Both the position numbers and the translations under genes were made by a program. The notes beneath the pieces were generated by a model. That model did not search any database and was not told where the DNA came from. It saw nothing but the letters and a program-made list of their open reading frames with translations. From Gavia stellata (Eukaryota; Chordata; Aves; Gaviiformes; Gaviidae), in NCBI RefSeq assembly GCF_030936135.1, contig NC_082604.1, positions 6,083,001-6,147,000 of the forward strand: a stretch of DNA of 64,000 nucleotides. Reading direction: 5' to 3'. The number at the start of each line of letters is the position of its first letter. Position 1 is the first letter of the stretch. Positions 39,101 through 52,700 of the stretch are shown here, in pieces.

Positions 39101-42100
39101 CCATTATTTTTCATTTAGTAACAAAATACTTTGCAGATGGTGCCGTCATCACCTGTGGAAAAATGGAGCAAACCGTTCTTCTCACTGTGGATAGCATGCA
39201 CCAGTCACCACTGGATGGTTATGAACTTCGCTTTATCAAAACACACCACCTGCTCTGGCCCCGTCTCTAACGCTATTTAAATTATGTGTCTATGCTGCAG
39301 GGCCGTCAATAGAGCCAATGCACTGGGGATGAGATGAGAAATTTCTGGGGTAGCATAGTTCTCATTTAAACACCAGACACCTTGCTCACTACCAAGAGAA
39401 AAGCTGGGTCATTTGGCTGTTTTTTTAACTTAGTCTTTGTGTGAGAGGATTGCAAGAGATATATAGAGTATGTCTCTAAAAACTCAGCTTGACCTTTGAT
39501 CTTGCAATACTCAAGGCACAACAAGTATATTAAAGCTAGAAAGACAGACCAAAATTTTTGACTTTTCAAGATGCTAAACCAAGCATTTTCAAAGAACTGC
39601 CTAGAATTAAAGTTGCAAGATTTGTGAGACTAAATCCCAATACAACACGGGGGTGAACGGTACTAAAGTTTGATTTCTTTTCTCCCTCCAGTTTCTCAAT
39701 TCACCTTAGTGGTTTCTTAGGTAACTCAGTAATTCAGACAATACAACAGGATTTTTTTCCTAGTGATTCATACAATACAGAAGACTCACTAAAGCCATTT
39801 TAATGCTGCTGCTTTGATGCCAGGAGATGTGATCAGTTTAGACCAGGTGATTTAAACAATGCAGGACTTGAAGGGGATCCCTGTTCCCACTGCATAGCAC
39901 CACACATGGGCTTCAACCTGCCTTTCCATAGCTGTTATCCCAGACTTTAGGCACAGCAAAGTTGCTCTAGTCCAGGATCTACAGACAGAATTGGGGGCCA
40001 ATGGGGGAGCCCAAGAGCAGACAGGACACAGTAATAAACCAGTGGTCCTAAACCTTGAGTTTTGGGGACTCCCCTCCCTTTCACCACTTGTTGCCTTCCT
40101 GCTTTTCTCATGAACTTTGGCCAAACACCCCTCTTTCTCCAAGCAACCGTTCAGCTCCGCTCACCCAATTAGTGCCTATCCTCACACCCCAAGCAAACAA
40201 GCCACTCCCATCTACCTCTTGCTGAAGCAGCCTATTCTCCAAGATCCGTATGCAAGTAGCCACCATCCTCTAGTATTCAGCCCAGAGAAGCAGGCTGTCG
40301 CCAAGGAGAGCGGCACAGAGTCCCAGGCCAGGCAGGCTGCAGCTGTCTGATCCAGAGGTTCAGCGGCTGCTGAAGGGAGACACAAGACAGAGTTACATCT
40401 GGCAGGATCTTGCAGATCTCATGCCTTTATCGGGACATCATCAGCTTGATGCTTTTCACTGAGCTGTGGCAGGTTCCTGGCTGTTGCTGCTGCACCACGT
40501 GCTTGAGCAGAGCTTGCTTTCTCCTGCAGAGAAAATGTGACAGGCCACCTGGAAGCATCCCACAGGCCAGGCTGGGGCCAGCCCCTGAAATCGGTGCATC
40601 ACCACTTAGGCTCCATTAGCAGAGTTTGGAGGTAACAATACAGTGCCTCCTACATAAAGGAGTGACCTCCACTATTAGTAGGTCTGATTCCTCTGTTCCT
40701 TTAGGAAGTATACAAAGCGTGGGAAGTTCTGTCTGTTCAGTTTGGGGTGGGAAGGGAGAGTGATTTTGCCTTGTAAAGGACGTAGATTAGTTTACTTTGT
40801 GGGTACAACCTAGCAACTGGAAAAGTGTGAGGCAAGTCCGACATTTTAATGTAATGGTACAGCTATTACTTATCTTCTTTTGTACATGCAGAGTTTAGGT
40901 AGCAAAAAAATTGGTCCCTGCTCAGACAAAGCCCCTTAGACTACAGCAAATAGGGTTGGCAAGAACTGACTTGCAACACTGGGACATACTCCAAAAACAA
41001 TCTCCAAAGGAACATCTTGTTTTCCCGGCAGTGATGGAAGAGGACAGAGACAGGATATCGCGTACAGGTCTAGGGTTGGTCCAGAAGTGGAAGGAAAGAC
41101 TGAAGAAAAAAAAATAGATTCAACTACTTATGCAGCATAAATGAAGACACTTCATATAGACCTCTGGCAAAATAGGTAACAAAAGCCAGGCAACAAAAAC
41201 ACTCCTCATGGATAACAGCATGGCTTATGTGGTCTTCAGAAATATGATCATATGAATGAAATAAATTGTCCAATATGTTGGCAATTTAAATGAAAAGCCT
41301 TGGATCAAGAAATATAGTTTAATGTCGCAACAGCGTAAAATATGTTGTCCTCCGGGCAAAACAAAAGCCAGAATATTTTTCTATGTATCTGTTTTAATTA
41401 CTTCTTAGAAAGAAATGGCCACATCAAACTAGGTCAAGATGACAAATCACAGTAAATAAAGCCTGCCGTGTTGGTTCATCAAAATTAGGCTCTACAGCAT
41501 GTTCTTGGTCTTCCACAGTAACTGGTGAATCTAGCTGGGCAGCCTATGTTAACCCCGTGGCAGCAGGGCACCAGGAACAGTTCATCACGCTGAGATTTTG
41601 GAAGCTGCAGTGGTGCCTGCAGAATGAGTCAATTTATTATTCTCCTTTCAGGGGAGAAGAAAGTATTTCCACAGACCAAACTGAAGTGTCGTTAACACTG
41701 AACAAAAGTACAATAGTACTCTTGAGTAGGAAAGAGTGATTTCACAGCACTTGCAGATGAAAGACAACATGCCCCATAACACAGCATAAAAATATCCCCA
41801 AGTCTCCTACTTTACAAAGTGATTCAATGAAGAGCTATAAATAAGCAAGAGAGAGTCAGATGTTACAGTGAGAGAAGTTGGTGACTTAACGACACATTAA
41901 GCTGATTTGGATAGTTAAGAATCAGTGAGTATGTTCACATAGCAATAAGATAAATAAGCAAATAAAAAAATATATAAGCCTTTCCGTGGCTCTTGACAAG
42001 TAGAGGTAAACAGAGAGAAGATTTTTCTATATACACTGATGAGATTATAAAAATGTGACCAGATGTCTCCTATGCTTCATAATACCCCATGAACCTTTGA

Positions 42101-45100
42101 GACATCTGTAGACAATGCTTTGAGGATATCATTTTGATATGCTGCCTTCTGCTTCCCTTCACTAATATTGTTTCCCTTAACAGTGGACACAAAGATTGAC
42201 TTCAAGCAGCTGTTCAACCCAGCACAATCCGATTCGCTTCGTTTTAACAGGATAAGGAGGCTACAATAAGTGTATTAACTTGAAGGCCCTAGAGGAATAG
42301 TTTCTTGCTTAAATAGTACTTGCACTGACAAACAGAATCAATACAAAATTAAAAATGTACAACCTCCCCCTACCAGACCATGTTTGTATTTCCAGGTTAG
42401 TTGCACAGCATCTTCAAAAACTTATCTTTCAACATTTTTTATGCTGAGTGGCAGAACTTAACCATCAACATAAGAATTTTTGTCTTACTTCATTTTAAAA
42501 TCCATATGAAGCTAGCAGTAAAGCTGTGAATGATTTAAGGATTGGCTCAGTGTGCCATTTCTGATCCACTTGAACCAATTGCTGATGAGCCACTGGAGCT
42601 AAGATCAGGAGTAACTGGACCACTCATTACTTGAACAAGGGCTGTGAAAACAGCTATTTGCATTGGTCTGCTCACTGACTAATTGCTGATTGAATAAAAA
42701 TATTTTATCTTTAATTTAATTTCAGATTGCTACAAAAAGTTTTGTTTTTATTTTCCAAGGAAGCTAAAAGTATTGGAACAAAACACGTCCAATCTATAAT
42801 TAAAAAAAGGATATATAAAAGCATGTTTCAAAGTTAAAAAGGGACATACTCTAACTTTTTTTTATTCTTTGAATGACTGAAATAAAACAAGTTCATACTG
42901 AACTCTGAAAACTTTCTGGTGGACTCGCTTTTTTTTTTTTTGGACAAAGTTCTGAAGAAAGAATTTAATGTAGCTTTTCTTGGAGCCAAGTAATTCCTGT
43001 GGTACCCAGAGAGATAAATTCTAGTAATGACCCTCATCTGAAGGCGATATCAGATTGAGTAGGTCTGGCATCTTCTTATTTCCTTATGGTTGCTTATACA
43101 AATTAACCACAAACATACCCTTAATAGTCACAATGCATGTTTCTATCCCAAAACACTGCTAAGAGGAGATGTGAAATCGCCTAATCAAGCCAGAGAGATA
43201 CTCCACACCACGTTTGGTTTTGTACCTAGTTCTTTGTTCCAGTTCTGTCTCCTTCCAGAAACATTTCCAGACCTGCCAGATAGACAGCAGCACTGGTTCC
43301 ACTGAACCGAAATTAGTGTTGCTTGTTGGACTCTAAGGCAAGCTCCAGGGAATTTATTCCTCCAGCACAGTGTCCCAGAGGTCTGTGGAGGACTTCAGCA
43401 AGAGCCACCTTGCATCTCTTTTTGCATCAAATTTTCAAAGACCCAAATAAGGAAAGGCATTTGGCATTTCATGTGTCAGACAGATGGATGGGAGGAGTGG
43501 TACTTGGAATGTTGAATAGTGTGAATGAGGCATTTGGGGATGGATTTAAAACATTATATAGTGAGCATGGTGTTCTGACAAAATCATTGGAGCTAGGGAA
43601 TCTGGTTATGCTTTAACAGAGCAGCCAATTAGTTAAGATTTTATTCTGGTTTTGGCTCTAGGTTTGCCTCTGTAGCCTTTCACTAGACACCATTCCTACT
43701 AAAAGTCAGTCGTATTTATACCACGGTTGAAAAATGCATTGGCGAGTTGCTAAGGCTAATTTTAAAAAGAACTGACAAAGTAAGTTTTAATGAAGAGACA
43801 GGAGACTAGAGAGTGAACATTATTTAGATGGATGTGGAGGAGTAAATCTGCATTTAACTCTCAAAAAGTCAAGATAACTTTGCAGCTAAGGATTAATACA
43901 AATTCTCCAATTAATTTTCTTTTCTGTATATGTCTGCATGGGGAGGGGAGAAACAGCAGATAGTAACAGGGAGATCTGTAAATAAGAAACAAACTGAAGA
44001 ATGTTATCATTCTGCATTGTTAGTGGGGTGTCTGAGATAAAATTACTTTCATTCTTTTGACTTGCTCAGATTCAAATCAACAACCAGGGGATGAAGATAG
44101 CTCAAAATGCATATTCCGCAAATTGCCATAATTAGGAGTTGTACTTGGGACTTCATGGACCCTTAATTAGTTGTTCCCTCTCATTTATTTTCTGGACTAC
44201 CATAATGCAGCTCTAGCTTTCATTAAGGTCTCTTAAAAGTCGGCCTTGACTGAAAGCTCCCTTGCATCTTTCACGCTTGTACATTGCTATTGGCTGTCAC
44301 TCTCCAAACCCTCTTCCACTTTCTGACCATCAGTTTAAAAATATGCTGATACACGCAACCATGAGCATCTTTTTTTCCTTCCGCATTTGCCAACAAATGT
44401 GCAGTCCAAGTAGGTCTTCCATAAAGCTTTTATTTCTGAAAAATGATTTGAGTTATGTCAGAGAACTCCTCAAGCCTGTGACACCAGATCTAGGTGAAGA
44501 CTCTACATTGCTGACATCCACTCTAGACATGCTGCTGTGTCATCACTGCCAGTGATGTGTGGATCAAGGTGGAAAACTCCAGAGTTGCCACAATTTTTTA
44601 GGTTTTTTTAGGCCAATTATTTTGCCAATGACCGCTGCATGACCTTGCGCAAGCTGATTTATTGCTCTTCTACTTCCCTTCTACTTTTACTTGGAATTTA
44701 TCATCTTTAGGGAAGGGACTGTCTGTGAATTGGCACAGCGCATACTACTGTGGGTCTCCCATTTCAAAGTAGTTAAGTACTGATACCAAATGATGACAAA
44801 GGTCTCAGAAATTAGAGAGAGAAGATGTGGTATGAGAGAGATTTAGCATTGCCTCCTTTGATTCATGAAAATTTTCCTCATGCTAGGTTACAGCTGGAAC
44901 AACGCATACCCAACAGTGCTTTTAAAACTTATCTATGCACAACGCAGTATTTTATATTTATTCATGCTTCTGTTTTACCCATGTTTAAGTAATGAGTTTG
45001 TCTGTGAAAAGTGGGGAGGGGGAAAAATCCGTAGTACAGTGCAACAGTAAATCTCACAGCCCATGGGATGGAGGGAGCTATTTTCACTAGCAATGGTTTA
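36194..45100. other. Non-coding tract with small low-complexity items
   Basis: No gene is supported. A two-copy 21-bp imperfect tandem repeat lies at 38324-38365. T runs occur at about 37974-37986 and 42929-42941. Frames of 157 codons (36706-37179) and 176 codons (38740-39270) on the plus strand show no domain or signal and have no splice context. A moderately GC-rich stretch covers about 40060-40640. Nothing else is recognised. Confidence 0.4.
38324..38365. repeat. 21-bp imperfect tandem repeat, two copies
   Basis: The unit GAGCAGGGTTGGAAAAACAAA at 38324 is followed directly by a related unit beginning GAACAGGGCTGGAAAAACC at 38345. Four of the 21 positions differ (A for G at unit position 3, C for T at position 9, and changes at the end). 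It is a small local duplication in otherwise unremarkable sequence. Confidence 0.8.
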
Positions 45101-45129
45101 TGAGACAAATGTGAAACTGTAGGATAAGA

Positions 45130-46720
45130 TGACAGGAGAGCGCAGCGGTGCTGCTCCACACCCATCCTCTCCCCTCAGTCAGCACCCTCCTGCCCTCCAG
45201 GACAGCGGAACAACCACAATGGTCTATTTATTTTTTTTAAAGTACAATTATTTCCCAGTAGAAGAAACAGTAGAGTGCAATAAAGTAATTAGAAGGAAAA
45301 ACATACACATCCTTCCCGCTTAACTGCTAGGTAAGGACTTCTCCCGGCTGGATGTGAGGTAGCGCACATTGCATCACATGCAACTGCTACTCTGAGGGCA
45401 GAGCAGAGGGACACTCAGCAGGAGATTGATCATCTGCTGAGGTGAGCGCAAAGGAATGAGGTTACCCTGATATTCCTATCTCTGAGCCCCGCTCAGCGAG
45501 GGACACAATACAGTACGTGCCAAGTTCAACTGCGGTCTCATACAACGGGTAACAAACTGCACAGGCAAAACATCTCTGGTCAGAAGCAGCAGTGGACTGA
45601 CAGAACAGAGAAACCAACCGGCCATGAGGAGAGCGGGGAGGGAAGGGAGATGTCGTGCTCGGAAACAAAGCCCAGCCCCACCCTCACCCCACGAAGCCAG
45701 GCGCTAGTCAACAGTCACTGTGAGGAGGGGGGGGGAAACCAACTCAAACCAGCCAAAGCCAGCCAACAACAAACCACCCCAGGGGGTACAGAGAGACCTG
45801 ACCCGAGGGAGGTGCAGCCCCAGGAACCGAGCAGGCACCTCCCCGAGCCCAGCCGGGCCCCCCCTTCCCGCACCCGCTCACCTTTTGTCACGCTCCCTCT
45901 CAGGAAGACAAGGCTGGAGCGTCGTTGTCCTCGCAGCGCTTGGGGAGGATTCCAGGATGCAGCTCCTGGGGGAGGAAGGTGAGGTGAGGTGGGCTCCCCG
46001 CCACCCCCTCTGCTCTGTCCTCCCCACTAGGGCCTGAGGCGAAGCCACCGAGGCAGAGCGGGCGTGCTCCCCGCCCTGGCACCTGCCCCACACCCCTGCC
46101 AGCAGCCCTGAGGCCCTCCCTGCCCACCCACCTCCACCTGCCAGCCACGAGCACCAACAACGACCCTGTGCCTCAGGAAGGGTGAGGGGCGCAGCCACCA
46201 TTTACCCAGCGAGCCCCAGGTGAGCACCCGTTAGCAGGGAAGCTGCTGCAGGTGAAGGGACGAGCTCCAGGTGCCCGGCAGCCCTGAGGCCTTCCCCTCC
46301 CTCACTCCACAAGGGTGGCACACAGGGCTGTGTCTCCCTCCACCCTCCTGTCATGAACATGGGTGCTTCATGCAGGGTGTGTTTTGGGGTGGTAGAGTTG
46401 TACTTGCAGCCATGATCTGGCCCCCTGAGCTCCACAGCCCAGTCTGCCCCCCAAAGTGAGGACATGGCCGCCCCATCAAGGCAACCGCCCTGCCCCTCGT
46501 GAGGGGGCCGGAGAGCCCAGGGCCCCGGGGCAACGTACCTGGGCTGTGTCTGGCCCCGCGTCCCAGCCCCTGTCCCCTGGGATCGGCCACCACACTCACC
46601 ATGGCCTCTTCCTCCAGGTGTGGGCCAGGTCTGGGTTTTGGAGGGAAAGCATTCCCTTCCCGAACCCACAGGAAGCGGGTGGAAACTCCTGGCCTGAAAC
46701 ATGCACAATATTAGTGTCCT
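45130..46720. promoter_or_regulatory. CpG-rich, GC-rich block; candidate promoter
   Basis: This is the most GC-rich part of the window, and CpGs are dense by eye between about 45600 and 46240 while they are scarce in most flanking sequence. In vertebrates such blocks commonly mark promoters, so a transcription start in either direction is plausible. Splice-donor-like sites occur on both strands. On the minus strand there is AAAAG|GTGAGC with the exon side ending at 45882. On the plus strand there are AAG|GTGAGG (GT at 45979-45980) and CAG|GTGAGC (GT at 46220-46221). Long open frames here (up to 168 codons, minus, 46202-46708) are Gly/Pro/Arg-rich, as GC-rich DNA tends to give, and match no family I know. 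A short run of GAGGT units is at 45974-45989 and a G run at 45727-45736. No downstream exon could be assigned, so the transcript, if any, is unidentified. Confidence 0.45.
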
Positions 46721-49700
46721 GAAAGGGGCGTGCCCCTGTCCTTTGAGATGCCTTTAATTTATAGAACATAATACTTCAAGAAGCCACAAAAAACAAAGCA
46801 TACCTGTCATGAAGTACTTCAGGGGAGAAGGAAATTACTTGTCCTGAAATCTCTTCAGTTCTGTGGGAGGGAAAACTTACGCGCTTTTTTTTGTTTTGGT
46901 TTGTTTGGGTTTTTTTAACGTTAAGTGTATTTTTCCTCTTTTGCTGTGACCTCTCTTAATTTCTTTGGTGTGTCCTTTTCTGTTGACTCTTGTGTATACA
47001 CATTCTCTTTTAACTGAATTGCTTCTCCACTGCAGTTGTATTGTCTTCAGTTGCTACGAGAGAGGTCCAGCTTTGCAAGGAAATTTCCATGTAAAGTCCA
47101 AACCGGGCACCTGTGCATTAAGGACAGGCAACCTTTTTGGAGGGTGGGACAAAGCCAGTCTGTGTTTCCTAATCTATATTTGAGCCCCAAACTGTCATTA
47201 AAACAAGTTTTTTCTTCTCAGATTAACAGTCACTCAAATGAGAGGATCACAGGAGACCATTCCAAGGTAGGCCAAACTCTCTAAACGTGGTTTTTATATA
47301 TAGCAGCCTTAAACCGTATTCCTGTTAAGCGTCAATAGCATCGGTACACCTGCTTTATTTAAGTTTCTTTTAATTATTCCAGTCTCTATTGATGTTTTTG
47401 TGAGATTTTGTGTGAAAAGATCTCAGCAAGCCTAGTCCTGGAAATCAGAGAGCTTACTAGGTATTTTTCCACTATCATTTTTTGCTCCTGTTTCCTCAGC
47501 TAACCTTCCTTTCCCCTGTATTTGTTCTTCACTTTGTTGGGTCCTTTTGCCATTGCTCACTGTCTTGAATATCTTCTCTCTCTCTCTCTCTGTGTTCATC
47601 ATTTCCTATCTTCTTCTCTCAGAAGAAAGAAAATGCCACATGATGCAACTGTCCAATAAGTTACTTCCAAATAAATGATTTCATTCCTATCTGGGAATAA
47701 ATCAACTCAACATTTGCTGTTTTTTTTGACCTCTTTACAGGGGTTATCTCTGCCTTTAGGTAGCAAATGAGAGGGTTTATTGCTGAAGGAACAAAAGATA
47801 AACCAATAATATTTAGTTTTCTTGTTGCCAATGACTGTTCATTACTGCATCTCGAGAAAGATGAGAAGCAAGATTAAAGGGGTTCGTGTACATGCATCTG
47901 CCTTAATATGGAAGTGAGCTTGGTCCAGCTATCTGCCATTAGAATAACCTTCAGTATAAATTGCTTGAATTAAATATCTTAAGTCAAATGTGGACGCTTG
48001 CACATAGTAGGGCTGCTTAAAAAGGGAAATGTCTGAGGGAAGCCATTAGGGGAGGAAGAGAAGCTGAAAGACTCTAAGGAAGGTTAAACCTCACTAAAGA
48101 AAACCTGATAAAATAAATCCCCCCATCTTCTCCCCTGCTGCACACACAGATGTTTGCCAACCCCAGCGGAACATGACAGATTACAAAGGAATTTCTTCCA
48201 GAGGATATCTTCAAAGGATGTGCACAGATGTATTTTAAAATAAATTGGGTGGGTATTGAATTCACATCATTATACTACATATACTGCTCGTTTCTTTCTT
48301 AGTGGATGACTCTTGGGGATCCTTCTCTCATTAGGTCCCAGACAGGAAAAAAACCACTTATTCATTAACTGGAGGACTGTGTAATCTGGTTTTTTCATTG
48401 ATCAATTAGTCATCATCCACAAAGGCCATAAGCTCCAACAGGCATCACTTTTCAGTTTCCCATGGATAGGCTCTCTTTGCTGAAAGCACAGTCATTTTCA
48501 AGTCTTCTTTATACAATAAAACATGGGTTAAAGAAAAACTTAAGCCTCCAACTTAGTTGATGAGTTAAGTGCACTCTCAACTCCCTCTGAGTGGAATAAT
48601 AAATTTGTTCCTCTGTATAATTTGTATTGCAATGAAGGTAAGAAAGAAAAGATGAAGCCTAGCACAGGACCAAACCCAATACTCAATATTTGCCCTTCAA
48701 TAACATAGAATTCAATTCATATTTTTTTGAGTATCATGAGTTTTCCTGACAGGTTGTGAATTTTCCTTCATATGTAATAATATAAGGTGGCAATAACAGG
48801 AATAGCATCTGAGAATGTTTTTGCACTGTAACTGTGACTTTTCTCTGGTGTCAGAGTATAACCTCCATTTTGCTCCATAAATGACATTTTACAACTTCCT
48901 GCTTAGTTTACTCAGTCCAAACCTATTTTTTTTTTCCCCTATCCAGGGCAAACGATCAAATGAATAAAGATGACTTTGTGCAGTTTGTTTGCTTTCTTCT
49001 ATTATTATGATCTGCTCTTCTCTCTCATTTTTTCTTCCTTCTACTCCTCTCCAAGATAGTTAGAGAGGCTAAGGCCGGGGCAAAAAACATATGGAATTTG
49101 GTGTTGATAAATTTAAGTGAGAGCTTGAAACTGGGGGGAAAAATTCCACCTCTTTTATTCTGTTGCTTAGTGGAAGGAATATTTCACGTGCCTTACACTC
49201 ACTGTGCATACACTCTAGGACCCTGCTTGAGAGCCTGGATGAAGACTACTACCAAAAGTCAGTAGTGCTCTCCCTCCTGAATGACTTTGTTCATTTCTAG
49301 ACCTCCCATGAGGAAGGAAAAGGAAAGGTAGAGCAGATACCACTGTTCAAAGACAGGTGCTAAATATTGATAAGAGACAGGAGGGAAAGTCCTCTTAGCA
49401 GAGAACTGAAAAAAAGATCTAGAGTGATTATTTTAATGAGAGGCTATTATAAAGATATAATGATTAGTGAATAGCATGCAAAAGGTTAATGAGTATCTGC
49501 TGTTATTCTAACTCTGAATACAAGAATAAAAAAAATTATTTTCTGGAAGACAGCTTGGATCTAGGAGCATGATTCAAAATGGCTAGGCAGTTCAATATGA
49601 TAAATGGAAATGTAAATACTTACAAAGCAAAAGAGGTATCAAAACCAGATTGGGGTCTTGCAATGGTTCAGGAAAAAGTTGTGAACTCTGAACGGAATGT

Positions 49701-52700
49701 GTACTGCCCAGTGCGATACAAAGATGTATATTTTTTGGGGGGATCCCAGATCCATTGTCACAGCAAATCCAGAGCATAAAGTTAAATCCCAGAGGCAGAT
49801 GAAATGTACCCAATGCATGACTGATTCCATTATTCTCCTATATGGGTTTGGGTTTTTTTTGGTACTTCATATCCTTTGTCTTTTCTATTTTCTTTTTTGG
49901 GATAGGTTATTTTAGACTGGGATGGGCCACCAGTCCACTCAGGAATTGTAATGCTTAACTCTTCTCTCATGGGACAAGCTGACAACTCTGACTAATGCTT
50001 TTTTTTTTAGCTCTTCATTTTTTCACATCTCTTTAATTATGATTCCTTCCATTTAGTGATTTGCCTTCTTTCTAAACTTTATGCTTATTGATTTTTGAAG
50101 ATAACCATTAAAGACATGTAGTCATTTCCATGTACCATGAAGTCGTTTGGGAGTTCTCAAAAGAACATTTGCCCAAGTAATAAGGACTGACAGTTCACTG
50201 ACCTTTGCTCATGTGACAACACAAAGTACCGTCTTATACAATCATTAAAGTGAAGCACCTTAAAGTCATTCATTAAATCACTGCCTTGCTTTGTTCTCAA
50301 TAAGCGATGAATTAAACCCTCTTGTATCTAACCCAGAGTCTGTAACTCAGCCACTGTTAACTTTTCTGCAGCCTCGTCTCCCAGTCTGGCTCCCCTAGAA
50401 AGGCTAGCAGAAATATTCTTTCTTTATTTTTCCTTAGAGTAAGTAAAAGATATGTTGGGGACTACAAGCTTAGCTATCCACAGGGAAGCGTCCATTGCAT
50501 CTGGCCAGTATGAAATGTTCCACAGTGGTTTGCTCTTTTGGCTGTTTAAATCATGGCCACAAGTAATTTCTGGGTCCTTTTTCAGGAGAACAAAACATAA
50601 CATGGCAATGGTCAGCACTACTGTTTCTTGTCTTACACTCTGTGAGAATCCACAGCCCTCTGCCATCCGAGGAGCAAGAGGTCTGCCCAGAAATGTATAC
50701 CAAGGAACTGCCTAACCAATGGGAGACTGAGGTGTGTCTTAAGCTCTTTCACTGGGACAGAGATCCCCATTTTTTTAGTGGCAAGGAAATACATTCTTCC
50801 CTTTTGAATTTGCTGTGTGAAACCATCCCTTTGGAATCTGTTAGATGAACCAGCTTTTCTCATAAAACCTTTAAGGACCTGAAGAAACTTGCTGATACAT
50901 CAGATGTTTCTGCACAACTTGGTGCCTATATATGGAAAGAACTATAGAGAATAGTGCAAGACTCTTGCTGCACTGATCTGTGCATTTGCAAGACAAGCCT
51001 CATTTCTGGGCCACAGCTGAGAACTGAGTAATAGGAGGGCTGGAGATGGCTTCTGGCTGCCAGCATGGAAGAAAGGCAAAGGGAGAATGACCCTATAAGC
51101 TGTGCCCTGCCTCATCCTGGGACCATGATTTTACTCCAGTATTAGTAAAATAGTTTGGGGGAATCTCGGTTTTGGTCATAGCTGCTTACTGGGACAAAGC
51201 AGGTGGCCCTTTGATTTTCCAGTCAATGTAGGTTTGAATCTTGCTATTGTTGGATGTGCTGTTACGTCTTTCTGTCCGAATGAAGCATATTCCTAGGTTC
51301 TGCTTTGCCCAAGGATGAATGATCAGGAGTTAGCAGGCAGCATCAAACAGGAGGAATCATATTCCCATTAGCTTATTTTGCTCTGTACAAACTGCAGTCT
51401 TGTGCTTTCGACTTTCTGTTCAGACAAAATAAGCTGCTGCTCTTAGTTACTTGCATATCTGTGGGTATGAACATAATCTTGTGAGTAACATTAGAAAGTC
51501 AGTATTTACCAGTGCATTTACTTCTGAGAATTCCTGTTCTGCCTGTAAGAAAAGGTCAGGGTAGTTACCACTGTGTAGTAAGTTAGCACATACTGATGTT
51601 CATTTGTATTGATTTTTTTTCAGATTTCACCCATGGTAAATATAATTTCTTCTCTGCAAGGAGAAAAAATTAAGGCTCCGTGAGGTTAATGAACTTGTTT
51701 GTTCACACTGTTCTAATAGATTACATGTCAGAGTAGGAGCCAAAAACATGAGTTCTGATTGTGGTTCTGACATGCACTTGTAATGTAAGCGTACTGTTCC
51801 CTGAGGTTCATTTTCCCAGACAGACAATGAACTATGGGTCTCTTCATCTGAGGTTAATTGGAGTCTCTGTACCTTTCCTTAAATTAAAGAAATGCCCTGA
51901 GGAAATTGATGCACTAAATGTGTCTCAAGAACTTTACATCCAATTTAAGGTGGAACTGAGAAAGGAACGACAAGTGATAGGTGGTGACTGCAAGCTGAAT
52001 CCATCAGAGAAACACAGCAGTGTGTACCAGGTGTCTGGGTAACATGGATGCTTTCCAGGGAAAAGCAAAACCACTGCCACTCTTAGCAGTTTCTAATTCC
52101 TGAAAGATCTGAGAAAATCCACATTTTAGACCCGACAGGACTAGGATATTTTCTAGTTCTGCAGACCGAGTTACTCTGTAATGAAAAAGACTGATTTTGC
52201 AGCTAGAAAAGTCTGCTCACTTCTGGCTGAGAAAACAGAGGGCATACACCATAACAGTTTGTGCAATGTAATAAAGGGAGCAGACTCCTGCTGCCCCAGC
52301 ACTTGCCTGAGTCAACAAATAATGGGTCATATGAAAAAAGGCCTTTTTTTGAAAGGATTGCTCTGAAACTGAAGGGTTGTTTCAGGCCTAATTCATCCCT
52401 TTTTGCTCCTGGGTGGAGGAAGATCAGTGTAAACTTCTCTCCCTTCCTTCATGCCCTGTGGGCTACCTGGGGAGCATCCGTAACATCTGCACATACCTTG
52501 AAAAAGGGATTGGCAGCATGCTGCAGGACCCACTGTGAACCCTGGGGGAAAACATGGGTCCCTGCAGCTGAGAGAGAGGCACACTGCACCCCTTCCCCCA
52601 GTGGTAAGAGAGAATAATGCCTGTGCAACAATGGGAGGCAACCCCACAAGGAATGACTTTTCTGTCTTCTCTGTGGGGGTTTTCAAGTTCTAGGTGTTAC

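Noticed and set aside
38740..39270. 176-codon plus frame
   Set aside because: Overlapped by several minus frames, with no recognisable motif or codon pattern.
46202..46708. 168-codon minus frame in the CpG-rich block
   Set aside because: GC-rich DNA has few stop codons; the Gly/Pro/Arg-rich product matches nothing and several frames are open at once.
45130..46720. Minisatellite array
   Set aside because: Some words recur (for example CAGCCCTGAGGCC near 46104 and 46279), but I find no regular unit or period.
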